In this document: positions 5,994 through 13,804 of the stretch, one piece after another | How the letters are laid out: every line of letters begins with the position of its first letter | Position numbering within the stretch: the first letter of the stretch is position 1 | From: Thermoplasmatota archaeon | Lineage (GTDB): Archaea; Thermoplasmatota; Thermoplasmata; UBA10834 | NCBI GenBank assembly: GCA_022848805.1 | Contig: JAJISI010000012.1 | Span: 1-19,224, forward strand | Length of the DNA stretch: 19,224 bases | Direction of reading: 5' to 3' | Translations under genes and position numbers: made by a program | Notes under the pieces: generated by a model | Seen by the model: only the letters and a program-made list of their open reading frames with translations | What the model was told of the DNA's origin: nothing | Database searches by the model: none

Positions 5994-6998
5994 TTACCCT
6001 CGTTCAATCTTCACCACGTGCTTGATGACTGCTTCCGTGAACGCGTGCGAACCGAGATTTCCTCCTACGTCCATCGTTGAGTCTCCGGCCCGATATGTTT
6101 CAGAGACCGCTGACGCGATTACCGCCGCTTCCTCGGTCATGCCGAGGTGTTCTATCATCATCGCGGCCGCGAGTATCGCAGCCGTCGGATTCGCTATGCC
6201 CTTCCCCGCGATGTCCGGGGCGGAGCCGTGTGCGGGCTCGAACACGGACTGTCTGTCTCCCATGTTTCCAGAGGGCGCGAAACCCAATCCGCCAACAACC
6301 CCAGCCGCGAGGTCGGAGAGGATGTCGCCGTACAGGTTCAGCGTAACGATGACATCGAACGCGTCCGGTCTAGTTACCAGCTTCGCGGCAGCCGAGTCCA
6401 CGAGCTGATCGCTGAATGTCAGACCCTGACCATGCGTTCGAGCGATGTCTCTGAACACTTGGAGAAACAGTCCGTCTGATTTGCGCAGCACGTTCGCCTT
6501 GTGAACACAACATACGCCCTTTCGGCCGGTTCGGCGAGCCTCGTCGATGGCCTTTTCCACTATCTTCTTGCAGGCATACTTGGAGACCCTCCTCCTGGTC
6601 GTCACTCCTGCGTCATCCTCGTGCTCGTCCATCGTGTAGAGTCCCTCGGTGTTCTCTCGCACGATGAGCAGGTCCATCGCTGCTGTTGAGACCTGGGCGA
6701 TGTTCTTCACGGGGCGGAGGTTGGCGAACAACTCGAGCTCCTTCCTGAACCTGAGCACCGGAGAATCGTAGCCTGTTCCTTCATCAGATGTAACCGCTCC
6801 GAAGAGGCTGCTATCCGAGGCCTCCATCGCAGCGAGGGTGTCCGTGGGCAGATGCTCGCCAGAGCGACGGAACGCTGCACGGCCTATGTCCGCCATGTGG
6901 AGCTCAAGCTCGTCAGTCACTCTCTCGAGAACCCTTGTCGCACAGCCGACGACCTCCGGGCCGATGCCGTCACCGGGAAGGACGCATATCGACTTCAT
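5994..6998 (-). CDS. Isopropylmalate/homoisocitrate dehydrogenase-family enzyme, probably LeuB
   Basis: NAD-dependent beta-decarboxylating dehydrogenase. With the start at ATG 6996-6998 the protein has 334 residues, typical for the family, beginning MKSICVLPGDGIGPEV. It shows the substrate segment LRFRKELELFANLRPVK (82-98), RENTEGLY with catalytic Tyr121, VHKANVLRKSDG with Lys167, VDSAAAKLV with Asp201, and NLYGDILSD with Asp225 and Asp229. GSAPDIAGKGIANP has Asp262 at the position that marks NAD rather than NADP use. The closest roles are 3-isopropylmalate dehydrogenase (leucine synthesis), homoisocitrate dehydrogenase or AksF; sequence alone does not separate them, though ilv genes nearby favour LeuB. 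The ATG follows the stop of the upstream coiled-coil gene by 7 bases, so they are probably co-transcribed. A TTG at 7026-7028 would give 344 residues but overlaps the upstream gene. Confidence 0.88.
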   Translation of the reverse strand: MKSICVLPGDGIGPEVVGCATRVLERVTDELELHMADIGRAAFRRSGEHLPTDTLAAMEASDSSLFGAVTSDEGTGYDSPVLRFRKELELFANLRPVKNIAQVSTAAMDLLIVRENTEGLYTMDEHEDDAGVTTRRRVSKYACKKIVEKAIDEARRTGRKGVCCVHKANVLRKSDGLFLQVFRDIARTHGQGLTFSDQLVDSAAAKLVTRPDAFDVIVTLNLYGDILSDLAAGVVGGLGFAPSGNMGDRQSVFEPAHGSAPDIAGKGIANPTAAILAAAMMIEHLGMTEEAAVIASAVSETYRAGDSTMDVGGNLGSHAFTEAVIKHVVKIERG

Positions 6999-7005
6999 GA
7001 GAACG

Positions 7006-8073
7006 TTACTCTTGGACCACCTTGGCAAAATCCACTAGATGCTTTTCCATGCGGGCGATCCTCTTGCGTCCATCGTGCACGTCCTTCTCCATCTTGGAGG
7101 CCATAGTCTTGATCTCGGAGACCAGTCGCTCCGCCTCCTTCTCCATGGCCATCATCTTCGATTCTGTCTGAAGTACCTTGTTGCCATGTTCCTCTAGGCG
7201 TCGTTCCATCTCACCCTGTCGCTCCTTCTCAGCGCTGTTGGAGAAGTACGCCTCCACCTTCGAATTGAGCATCGTTAGGATGTTGGACACTTTCTCCAGT
7301 TGCTTCTCGAGCCTGTCGACCCGCTCGGTATATTCGTTCATCTGGTCGGCCACGTCTGGTGTCTGACTCGCCTTCTCCATATCGAACATGCGGTTCTCTA
7401 CGGTCTCGATTTTCGCCTGAAGGTCTGACACTTCCCTCAATCCTTCGGCGATCTCTTGGAGGAGCATCTTATCCGGGAAGTCGATCGTCACGTTCTCGGC
7501 CGCCGGAGTGAACGCCTTGAGTGACTGAAGCGAGGCGATCGCGTCGACTGTAGGAAACCCTCCCCTGACGCGGCTATCGATATCCCTCATGGACGCGATG
7601 ACCTCATTGCCAGACTTCCCCAGCCACGGGTTCGCCTTGATCATCTTCGTTATGTTCTCGATGATTCCTTCGAGCTTCACGCTGGCGCTCGACAGGTCGG
7701 AGCGTTCAAGCAGCCTGATGTCCCTCAGCGCGTCCCTCTTACCTCGTTTGCGCCAGTCGCCGAGGGAGCGATCTTCGAACGGGAAGAATCCCGCGAAGTG
7801 GTCCACGCCCTTGACGATCTCGTCCTGGACCTCATCCCAATTCTTGGTGCTTCCATGGGTCTTGAGTTCGTCCGTTGAGTTGAAGAGCATGCATATCGAT
7901 GCGTTCGGCAGGAGATACGCCTTGATGGTGTAGGGTGCGTCCTGAGCGAATTTTGAGAGGGCTTGAGGCTTCTTCTCCTCGACAGTTTGCATGTATGCCC
8001 TATAGTACTCCTTGGCGAAGGCCGTCAGATCCTGCGCTGACGGGATTCCGGGCCCCTCTTCCTTCAAGGTCAT
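7006..8073 (-). CDS. Coiled-coil protein of unknown function (355 aa)
   Basis: No family recognised. The protein has a mixed N-terminal half (about 1-200) with aromatic and hydrophobic clusters such as PYTIKAYLLPNASICMLF and HFAGFFPFEDRSLGDW, and a C-terminal half (about 205-352) dominated by heptad-like Leu/Met/Ile among Glu, Lys and Gln, predicting a long coiled coil. There is no signal peptide or membrane segment, so it is probably cytosolic and oligomeric. ATG at 8071-8073 is preceded by a GAGGCGGTTGA stretch. A TATA-like box at 8112-8120 gives a leader of about 20 bases. It is followed 7 bases later by the dehydrogenase gene. Residue composition and the clean ORF support a real gene; function is unknown. 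Confidence 0.85.
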   Translation of the reverse strand: MTLKEEGPGIPSAQDLTAFAKEYYRAYMQTVEEKKPQALSKFAQDAPYTIKAYLLPNASICMLFNSTDELKTHGSTKNWDEVQDEIVKGVDHFAGFFPFEDRSLGDWRKRGKRDALRDIRLLERSDLSSASVKLEGIIENITKMIKANPWLGKSGNEVIASMRDIDSRVRGGFPTVDAIASLQSLKAFTPAAENVTIDFPDKMLLQEIAEGLREVSDLQAKIETVENRMFDMEKASQTPDVADQMNEYTERVDRLEKQLEKVSNILTMLNSKVEAYFSNSAEKERQGEMERRLEEHGNKVLQTESKMMAMEKEAERLVSEIKTMASKMEKDVHDGRKRIARMEKHLVDFAKVVQE

Positions 8074-8111
8074 GTGTCAACCGCCTCGTGCAAGGTGTAA
8101 CCCCCATCCAC

Positions 8112-8120
8112 GTTATTAAT
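8112..8120 (-). promoter_or_regulatory. TATA-like box overlapping the preceding gene's stop codons
   Basis: The minus strand reads AAATTAATAACG. The TAA-TAA tandem stop of the deoxyhypusine-synthase-family gene doubles as a TATA-like box for the coiled-coil gene, predicting transcription start near 8090. Confidence 0.4.
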
Positions 8121-9072
8121 TTCTTCCAGGCCTGCCGGCGCTGAGTGCCGAGCATGCGAGGATTGGAAGGGTTATCGTTGCGTCCCCCTCGACGGTGACG
8201 TACTTCGCCTTCTCCTTGACCTTACCCCAGCTCACCGCCTCTCGGATTCTCGCCCCGGACAAGGATCCGTCGAACTCCTCTGCCGTCGTGAGGTACACGG
8301 CGTAATCTAGGCCATTCCTGAATTGGGACCACCAGATCACATGGTGCTTCGAGATGCCACCACCTATCATCAGCGCCCCCGCTCGCTTCGCGGTGAATAC
8401 TATATCTGAGAGTTCCTGCTCGTCCTTCAGGATGTCGACGGTGAAGTCATGATGACGCTGGCTGAAGAGCCATAGTTGCGACCCGAACGCTCCGTCGGTG
8501 ATGCCAGGGACATAAACTGGAATGTCGTTTTTAGCAGCCCAATAGAGGATGGATTTCTTATCGGTAAGCCTCGACCCGAATTCATATGCTAGCTGCCTGC
8601 TAGACAGGTTCTTCTTTCCTTCCTTGTACAGCTCATCCAGGATGGGCTGCATCTTCTGCTCCAAGACTATTCCGTAGCTCTCGTTGGGGATCAGGATGTT
8701 CCCCAGACGGTTGATGCCTCTTCTGTGCAAGTCCGCGTCGTCCATCATGAACTCGCCATGGTAGTACTTCTTCCACACGCGGGCGAGGTCGTGGTCGAGG
8801 GTTCCACAGGTGGTGATTATCGCGTCTACGAGCTGCTCCTCGACGAGCTTCCTGATGACTCCTCGCGTTCCCGTGGATACTATGCATGCGGGAAAGGAGA
8901 GGAATATGGTGCACTTTTCATCTCTCAGCATGGAGGTGAGTATCTCGGAAGCGATTCCGAGCTTCTTGGCTGTGAATCCTCCTGATGCGAGCATCTTAGC
9001 GGTCAGGTCGACGACCTTGGTGTCGCTGTCGACCTCGATGTCTGAGATTGGTTTCAACCTGGTTCCTGCCAT
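8116..9072 (-). CDS. Deoxyhypusine synthase-family protein
   Basis: Deoxyhypusine synthase transfers the aminobutyl group of spermidine to a lysine of aIF5A. The 318 residues match the family through FLSFPACIVSTGTRG, TTCGTLDHDLARVWKKYYHGEF, the NAD-binding GGGISKHH (237-244), RNGLDYAVYLTTAEEFDGSLSGAR and REAVSWGKV with the likely catalytic lysine Lys284. Length is typical. One difference: after KHH the usual NAN spermidine-site residues are replaced by IWWSQ (246-250), a variant I associate with an archaeal sub-branch, so polyamine substrate or even reaction may differ. ATG at 9070-9072 has a weak GGGGA site. It shares a promoter region with the divergent CBS-domain gene. Family confident, exact activity moderately so. 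Confidence 0.88.
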   Translation of the reverse strand: MAGTRLKPISDIEVDSDTKVVDLTAKMLASGGFTAKKLGIASEILTSMLRDEKCTIFLSFPACIVSTGTRGVIRKLVEEQLVDAIITTCGTLDHDLARVWKKYYHGEFMMDDADLHRRGINRLGNILIPNESYGIVLEQKMQPILDELYKEGKKNLSSRQLAYEFGSRLTDKKSILYWAAKNDIPVYVPGITDGAFGSQLWLFSQRHHDFTVDILKDEQELSDIVFTAKRAGALMIGGGISKHHVIWWSQFRNGLDYAVYLTTAEEFDGSLSGARIREAVSWGKVKEKAKYVTVEGDATITLPILACSALSAGRPGRN

Positions 9073-9099
9073 AAACGTTCCCCAGAGGATATCACATGT

Positions 9100-9130
9100 G
9101 GAAACCGGCCGGAAACATTTATAAGTTTCC
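9100..9130. promoter_or_regulatory. Shared divergent promoter with inverted-repeat operator-like site
   Basis: GGAAAC-ATTTATAA-GTTTCC (9111-9130) is a perfect 6-base inverted repeat enclosing an A/T core that reads as a TATA-like box on both strands. An additional GGAAAC half-site sits at 9100-9105, separated by the self-complementary CGGCCG. On the plus strand the predicted start is near 9147, close to the CBS-gene ATG at 9153. On the minus strand it is near 9094, giving a leader of about 22 bases for the deoxyhypusine-synthase-family gene. A repressor bound here would block both genes (inference). Confidence 0.5.
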
Positions 9131-9152
9131 TGATGTTGGGGAAGCAGATACG

Positions 9153-9668
9153 ATGAGAAGAGTGAAAGAAGTCATGAGCAGCCCGGTCGTCTTTGTGACT
9201 CCGGATACGCTGGTCAAAGATGCTGCGGCACTTCTGGCTGAAAAGGATGTGTCTGGAGCACCCGTGATGGAGGGTGGGAATATCGTCGGTGTCTTCAGCG
9301 AGGTCGACGTCCTGAGATCTCTCAAGACGACGAAGAAGAACCTACGGCTCGTGTTCCCGTCAGTATCGCCGATAGGTATCGCCTTCCAGGAAGAGCTCGT
9401 TCAGCGCGAGCTGCTTGAAGCGTACGAGGAGATCGGCGAGAAGCCGGTCAGCGAGGTCATGTCAAAGCAGCTCCACACAGTGGACGCCGACATCACGTTG
9501 AAGGACGCTGTGGTGGTCATGGTGAAGGCCGACGTCAATCGCCTCCCCGTTCTGAAGTCTGGTGAGCTCGTTGGAATAATCACGAGGGGAGACGTGATCA
9601 AGGGCCTCGCCAATAACAGCAACGGCAGAGTTGAAGTAGTTGCTGACGCTGCTCCGCCCTCTGAGTAG
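9153..9668 (+). CDS. Two-CBS-domain regulatory protein
   Basis: A stand-alone CBS-pair protein of 171 residues, likely a cytosolic sensor of adenosyl nucleotides. CBS1 covers about residues 1-58 (VKEVMSSPVVFVTPDTLVKD ... VSGAPVMEGGNIVGVFSEVDVL) and CBS2 about 97-153 (VSEVMSKQLHTVDADITLKD ... RLPVLKSGELVGIITRGDVI), joined by a longer linker with hydrophobic FPSVSPIGIAF. No partner enzyme domain is fused. I chose ATG at 9153-9155, which precedes the CBS1 strand directly and lies about 6 bases after the predicted transcription start; the earlier ATG at 9096 would place the promoter inside the gene. The stop is TAG. Divergent from the deoxyhypusine-synthase-family gene; no operon partner downstream. 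Confidence 0.93.
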   Translation: MRRVKEVMSSPVVFVTPDTLVKDAAALLAEKDVSGAPVMEGGNIVGVFSEVDVLRSLKTTKKNLRLVFPSVSPIGIAFQEELVQRELLEAYEEIGEKPVSEVMSKQLHTVDADITLKDAVVVMVKADVNRLPVLKSGELVGIITRGDVIKGLANNSNGRVEVVADAAPPSE

Positions 9669-9713
9669 GATTGTGCTATCTGAACGGCGCCTGACCCGTG
9701 GCAGCACCTGAAC

Positions 9714-11168
9714 TCATTTCTTGATGATGGAGCGCCACTTGTTGGTCTTCTTTGTCCGCGCAGGCGCTGAATCGCGCTTGCTGGCACTACCTGAGGTTTG
9801 TGTCTGGACCGATTGATTTCGCTGTCCACCCTTTTGCTCCAGCTCGGCTACGCTGTCGGTTTTGCTCTTCATTTCCGCTGAATGCTTCTCTCGGAGCTTC
9901 TCGAGATCCTTCTCCATGGACTTCGTGAGCTTCCTCACCTTCCTCGAAAACTTGGCAGCCGTGACGACATCCCTTTGCTGAAGTGCGTCTTTCGTGGTCC
10001 TAACGAACAACAGCCCATCTCGTACGTCCATCCCGTACATAGCCGCCTCTTCGAGGTCTGGTTCCGACTCCTGCAAGGATGAGGTTATCTGCGCGATTTC
10101 CTTCGCCTCCCGGGTCTGTTGAGCTCTCTGGTGGTGGACGCTGTCGACGACCTGTTCCACGGAAGCGAGCATCTCCATCGCCTTCGCGAACTCGTTGTTC
10201 TTGAACGCCTTCTTCGCATTCGTGAACCGCGCCTGACCTTCAGCGGTTTCCGCTCCCGACTCCTTCGCAGCCTTAATCGCTGCCCCTGTATTTTCGAAAG
10301 CGCTGTCGATCTCCTTCATCCTTGTCTCTTCTGCACGGTCGGCCTGAGCCCTTGCCTGCTCCATCAACTTAGCATATTGCCCGATATCCGAGTAGCTCTT
10401 CGCCTGCGTCGCAATCTCAAGAAGCTCAAAGGACCCTTTGACGTGCACTCCGAACGAAGAGTATTCTTCGAGCATCTTCCTCAAATCATTCTCAGCCTCC
10501 TGCGATTTGTCGATGAAGGCTTCGAACGCCTTCGTCGTCAGATTCTCCAACTCCTCGAGGGTCGTCTCCCTCCTTTTGGGGGGGCCGTTCATGAACGCCT
10601 TCTTCGTCTCTGCGAGAGCGGTCTTGAGCTTCGAGGAGACCTTCGTATCCGTCAATGTCATCTGATTGAGAATTGTCTCTGAGGCGCGGATCGAGAGCGC
10701 GGTCGAGTAGAGGTGGAATGTGCTGAGCCTGTCGATCACCTGCGATCGAGAGTTTCTGTTGAGCGTCAACGCCTCAGCGAAATCGCCGAGTATCATCTTG
10801 TTCCAAGCCTGCTCTGTCGTGGAGTCTATCTCGAAAAACAGTGGTCTGAGATGGAGGGCTTTGTCGATGCTTCGCTCAATGCCGATGTTCTCGTCCTCGG
10901 GAACATCCTTGGTTTCGGACTTCTTCTCAGATATGACTTTCAGATCCGTCTCTATCTCCTTCATCTCGCGATCCGCTTCATCCTTTCGCTTGTTACTCGC
11001 GTCGAGAGCGTTCTTCACCTTTCTCTGCGTCAGTTTTGCGCCGGCAAGGACTTTCACGTAGCTCTTCTTTCCTCTGCACGAGGAAACATCGATGCCGTGT
11101 TTCTCAGCTACTGACTTCAACTCCGCTACCGTCAGAGTTCCAAGTAATTCTAGAAGGTCGTCGGTCAT
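9714..11168 (-). CDS. Long helical protein with N-terminal SAP/Rho-N-like motif (484 aa)
   Basis: No family recognised. Residues about 10-45 (LTVAELKSVAEKHGIDVSSC ... YVKVLAGA) resemble a SAP or Rho N-terminal helix-extended-helix module, which often binds nucleic acid. The rest is almost entirely helical and charged, with coiled-coil-like stretches at about 50-85 and near 400-450, and Ala-rich helical units (AKSYSDIGQYAKLMEQARAQ; KNNEFAKAMEMLASVEQ) reminiscent of TPR-like repeats. The tail is basic and Ser/Thr/Gln-rich (SGSASKRDSAPARTKKTNKW). No signal or membrane segment. ATG at 11166-11168 has GAGAGG seven bases upstream and a TATA-like box at 11213-11220. It converges on the CBS gene with a 45-base gap and diverges from the CDF transporter gene. 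Confidence 0.87.
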   Translation of the reverse strand: MTDDLLELLGTLTVAELKSVAEKHGIDVSSCRGKKSYVKVLAGAKLTQRKVKNALDASNKRKDEADREMKEIETDLKVISEKKSETKDVPEDENIGIERSIDKALHLRPLFFEIDSTTEQAWNKMILGDFAEALTLNRNSRSQVIDRLSTFHLYSTALSIRASETILNQMTLTDTKVSSKLKTALAETKKAFMNGPPKRRETTLEELENLTTKAFEAFIDKSQEAENDLRKMLEEYSSFGVHVKGSFELLEIATQAKSYSDIGQYAKLMEQARAQADRAEETRMKEIDSAFENTGAAIKAAKESGAETAEGQARFTNAKKAFKNNEFAKAMEMLASVEQVVDSVHHQRAQQTREAKEIAQITSSLQESEPDLEEAAMYGMDVRDGLLFVRTTKDALQQRDVVTAAKFSRKVRKLTKSMEKDLEKLREKHSAEMKSKTDSVAELEQKGGQRNQSVQTQTSGSASKRDSAPARTKKTNKWRSIIKK

Positions 11169-11212
11169 GGGGGTGCCTCTCGTAGGGCCGGCGCACTATT
11201 CCTCTATCCAGA

Positions 11213-11220
11213 CATAATTG
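11213..11220 (-). promoter_or_regulatory. TATA-like box for the 484-residue helical protein
   Basis: Minus strand AAACAATTATG predicts transcription start near 11190 and a leader of about 22 bases that includes the GAGAGG ribosome binding site. Confidence 0.4.
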
Positions 11221-11260
11221 TTTCGGATAGCATGCAAGGTTCTGCTCTTCTGACAAAACC

Positions 11261-11270
11261 TAAGTATATG
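11261..11270 (+). promoter_or_regulatory. TATA-like box of the CDF transporter gene
   Basis: TAAGTATATG is centred about 24 bases upstream of the ATG at 11290, predicting a leaderless mRNA. No ribosome binding site precedes that ATG. Confidence 0.45.
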
Positions 11271-11289
11271 CGTCTTTATCGAATGTGCG

Positions 11290-12219
11290 ATGGAGGCAGC
11301 GGAGAAGAAGATAGCGGTTGCGGGTCTGTCCGTCTGGTCGAACAGCTTTCTCGTGGCGCTGAAGCTCGTCGTTGGGCTGATGATGGGTTCAGTCAGTGTA
11401 CTCTCCGAGGCCATCCATTCGGGCATCGATCTTGTGGCGGCTTTGGTGGCGAGGTATTCCGTGAAACGGTCGGCGGAGCCCGCCGACGTGGACCACGCCT
11501 ACGGTCACGGTAATTACGAAAACCTCTCGGGTTTCATCGAAGGCACGCTGATATTCCTGGCCGCTGCCATAATAGTGTATGAGGCCGGCAAGCGATTGTT
11601 CGATGCAACCGAGGTGGAGATGCTCGGCGCAGGAATGCTTGTGATGGCGATATCTGCGGGTGTCAACATCATCGTTTCGAGGAAGCTCTTCAGGGTGGCG
11701 AAGGAGACCGAGTCGCTCGCCCTGGAGGCCGACGCCTATCACCTCATGACGGACGTTTGGACATCCGCGGGAGTCTTTCTAGCGCTCGGGGTCATTCTGG
11801 TGACGGGATGGCAGGTCGTAGACCCCGTCGTCGCGGTGATAGTGGCCGCTTTGATATTCCGGGCAGCGTTCGACATAACCAAGCGGTCCTGTGACGGTCT
11901 TCTCGACAGAAGTCTTCCAGAGCATGAGGTGCGGGCGCTGGAGGCCATCGTGAAGCGGCACGAGGTCCATTTCGTCGACTATCACAAGCTCAGGACGAGG
12001 AAGGCCGGGGCGGAGCGCCAGGTGGATCTACATGTGACCGTTCCCCGCGGCATGACGGTCATCGATAGTCACAGTCTCATCGAGAGGTTGGAGAGCGAGA
12101 TTAGAGAGGCGCTCCCTGGAAGTACGGTCATCGTACATGTCGAGCCTTGCGAGAAGGATTGCGAGTCGTGTAAGATGTCTGAGCGCGAGCAGGTTTTCAA
12201 GTCTAAGAATCCTCCTTGA
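11290..12219 (+). CDS. Cation diffusion facilitator (zinc-type) efflux transporter
   Basis: Proton-coupled efflux carrier for divalent metals in the cytoplasmic membrane. The 309 residues show about six membrane segments: near 12-32, 36-55, 82-100, 112-130, 156-172 and 177-193. Metal-site pairs are His43/Asp47 (SEAIHSGIDLVAA) and His151/Asp155 (ADAYHLMTDVWTS). This HD-HD arrangement is typical of zinc/cadmium members, while FieF has DD-HD. The loop DHAYGHGNYE (68-77) is the family HxYGHxxxE signature. The cytosolic C-terminal domain (about 205-286) has the usual alpha-beta fold and ends HVEP, followed by an extra Cys287-x3-Cys291-x2-Cys294 cluster and a basic tail, a likely additional metal ligand set. 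The start is leaderless ATG. The stop TGA is followed by 152 bases without any convincing feature before the convergent HMG-CoA reductase gene. Confidence 0.94.
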   Translation: MEAAEKKIAVAGLSVWSNSFLVALKLVVGLMMGSVSVLSEAIHSGIDLVAALVARYSVKRSAEPADVDHAYGHGNYENLSGFIEGTLIFLAAAIIVYEAGKRLFDATEVEMLGAGMLVMAISAGVNIIVSRKLFRVAKETESLALEADAYHLMTDVWTSAGVFLALGVILVTGWQVVDPVVAVIVAALIFRAAFDITKRSCDGLLDRSLPEHEVRALEAIVKRHEVHFVDYHKLRTRKAGAERQVDLHVTVPRGMTVIDSHSLIERLESEIREALPGSTVIVHVEPCEKDCESCKMSEREQVFKSKNPP

Positions 12220-12371
12220 AGGCGTGCGGATTCTCAAAGGATACCATTCTCAATGAGTTAGCGTGTTGCCTCTGCGAAGGGCTCCTGACCGTTCATGCTG
12301 TCGTCGGTCGTTACCCATTCGTCGCCGACTAGCGTGCGGGCGACCCTGTGTCGGCAGATATCTCTCCAGTG
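12220..12371. other. Convergent intergenic region, no feature seen
   Basis: Lies between the ends of the CDF transporter and HMG-CoA reductase genes. Only tiny ORFs, no tRNA-like fold and no clear oligo-T terminator were found. Confidence 0.5.
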
Positions 12372-13652
12372 CTAGCCTTGTTTCTCTCGGTTCTTGAGGT
12401 CTTCCACGACCTCTGCAGCTCTGTCCATCCTGATCTTCTTCTCGGAGATCAAGATTCTCACCGCCTCCTCTGCGAGCTCCGGAGGACAGCCAACGCTGGC
12501 GACTATGTTTCTCGCATGCAGGGACATGTGCCCCTTCTGTATGCCTACCGTGGCCAGCGCCCTGAGCGCGGCGAAGTTCTGAGCGAGACCCACGGCTGCG
12601 GCGACCTCGCCGAGCTCGGAGCCGCTCTTAACTCCTAAGAGCTTGATGCATGCCCTCGCAGTCGGATGAGTCTTAGTAGCTCCGCCGATCAAGCCAACTG
12701 CCATAGGGAGCTCGATCGTCCCAGCCAGGTCTCCGTCCGTGGTCTTCTCGAACGTGGTGAGCGGTTTGTACTGTCCTCGAAGCGCGGCGTAGGCGTGGGC
12801 CCCCGCCTCGATAGCCCTCGTGTCGTTCCCCGTCGCAAGGATTACGGCATCGATTCCGTTCATGACTCCCTTGTTGTGTGTCGCGCATCTGAATGGGTCG
12901 GCTTCAGCGAATGAGTACGCTTCAATGACCCCATCCACGACTTCCTCTCCGCCGATCGCTTCCTTCTTCCATGTCGCTCTCGCGCGCGCGAGTCGGTGGA
13001 TTGCTAGATTGGACAGTATTCTCAGATACACGCGTCCGCCTGTCATGTCCTCGAGCTTCGTTGCGATTGCTTCTGCCATCGTATTGACGGCATTCGCACC
13101 CATCGCGTCCCGTACGTCCACCATGAGGTGAACTATAACGTGCGGCCCGGTCAGGGTATCGATCACTCTCACCTCGATGTCTCTCGCTCCACCTCCCACG
13201 CTTACCAGCATCGGATCTTGTTCGTTCGCGTACTCTAGGATCTCCTTCTTCCTGTCGAGGATCTGCTTCTTGGAACTTTGCGGGTCTTTCAGTCTCGTCA
13301 GCTGTACCTGACCTATCATGATAGGTGGCGTGCTCGTCGTGGCGAATCCGCCTCCCGGGAGTGCCATCTTGGCGGCGTTCGACGCCGCAGCGATGACGGA
13401 AGGTTCCTCGATCGCCATCGGGACAAGGTACTCCTTGTCGTTGATCTTGAAATTCACTGCCACTCCGAGGGGTAGTGGGAATGAGCCTATGGCATTCTCG
13501 ATCATTCTGTCCGGCACGGAAGGGTCGATTCCACCAAGGCCCGAGAGCGCCAGCGCCTCATCATCGGTAAGCTGGCCAAAATCTCTCACAATCCTAAGCC
13601 GCTCTTCCATAGGCATCTTGTAGAATCCTTCAATCCTCGATGTCCGCTCCAT
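12372..13652 (-). CDS. Hydroxymethylglutaryl-CoA reductase, class II
   Basis: Reduces (in biosynthesis) HMG-CoA to mevalonate, the committed step towards archaeal isoprenoid lipids. The 426 residues follow the class II (Pseudomonas mevalonii-like) pattern, not the class I form of most archaea: ENAIGSFPLPLGVAVNF (52-68), IEEPSVIAAAS with catalytic Glu83, DAMGANAVNTMAEA (182-195), ATHNKGVMNGID with Lys261, ATGNDTRAIEAGAHAYA with Asp277, and GHMSLHARNI with His375. I chose ATG at 13650-13652 because its N-terminus (MERTSRIEGF) aligns end to end with the class II start; an in-frame ATG at 13677-13679 is possible. A TATA-like box at 13694-13702 fits a leader of about 20 bases. The gene is divergent from mevalonate kinase, the next enzyme in the pathway. 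The stop is TAG. Confidence 0.95.
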   Translation of the reverse strand: MERTSRIEGFYKMPMEERLRIVRDFGQLTDDEALALSGLGGIDPSVPDRMIENAIGSFPLPLGVAVNFKINDKEYLVPMAIEEPSVIAAASNAAKMALPGGGFATTSTPPIMIGQVQLTRLKDPQSSKKQILDRKKEILEYANEQDPMLVSVGGGARDIEVRVIDTLTGPHVIVHLMVDVRDAMGANAVNTMAEAIATKLEDMTGGRVYLRILSNLAIHRLARARATWKKEAIGGEEVVDGVIEAYSFAEADPFRCATHNKGVMNGIDAVILATGNDTRAIEAGAHAYAALRGQYKPLTTFEKTTDGDLAGTIELPMAVGLIGGATKTHPTARACIKLLGVKSGSELGEVAAAVGLAQNFAALRALATVGIQKGHMSLHARNIVASVGCPPELAEEAVRILISEKKIRMDRAAEVVEDLKNREKQG

Positions 13653-13693
13653 ATGACCAACTCGCTTATCGTCACACATCAACTCACTCTTGA

Positions 13694-13702
13694 CTAATTA
13701 CT
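13694..13702 (-). promoter_or_regulatory. TATA-like box for HMG-CoA reductase
   Basis: Minus strand CAGTAATTAGTC; predicted transcription start near 13672, about 20 bases before the chosen ATG. Confidence 0.35.
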
Positions 13703-13772
13703 GTTGCGGGACTGAGCGAACTGGCATTTCGGCATGCGCCTTTCTATCTGGGCTCATAGCCGTAGACAAAAA

Positions 13773-13782
13773 GGATATATCC
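13773..13782 (+). promoter_or_regulatory. Palindromic TATA-like box for mevalonate kinase
   Basis: GGATATATCC, preceded by the A-rich GACAAAAA, is centred about 27 bases upstream of the ATG at 13805, predicting start at or just before that codon. The sequence is self-complementary. Confidence 0.5.
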
Positions 13783-13804
13783 ACATTAGTTCGTGGAGGA
13801 AGCG

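Noticed and set aside
9096..9152. Earlier ATG start for the CBS-domain protein
   Set aside because: The extension would be encoded by the operator-like repeat and TATA-like box, and the CBS fold starts directly after ATG 9153.
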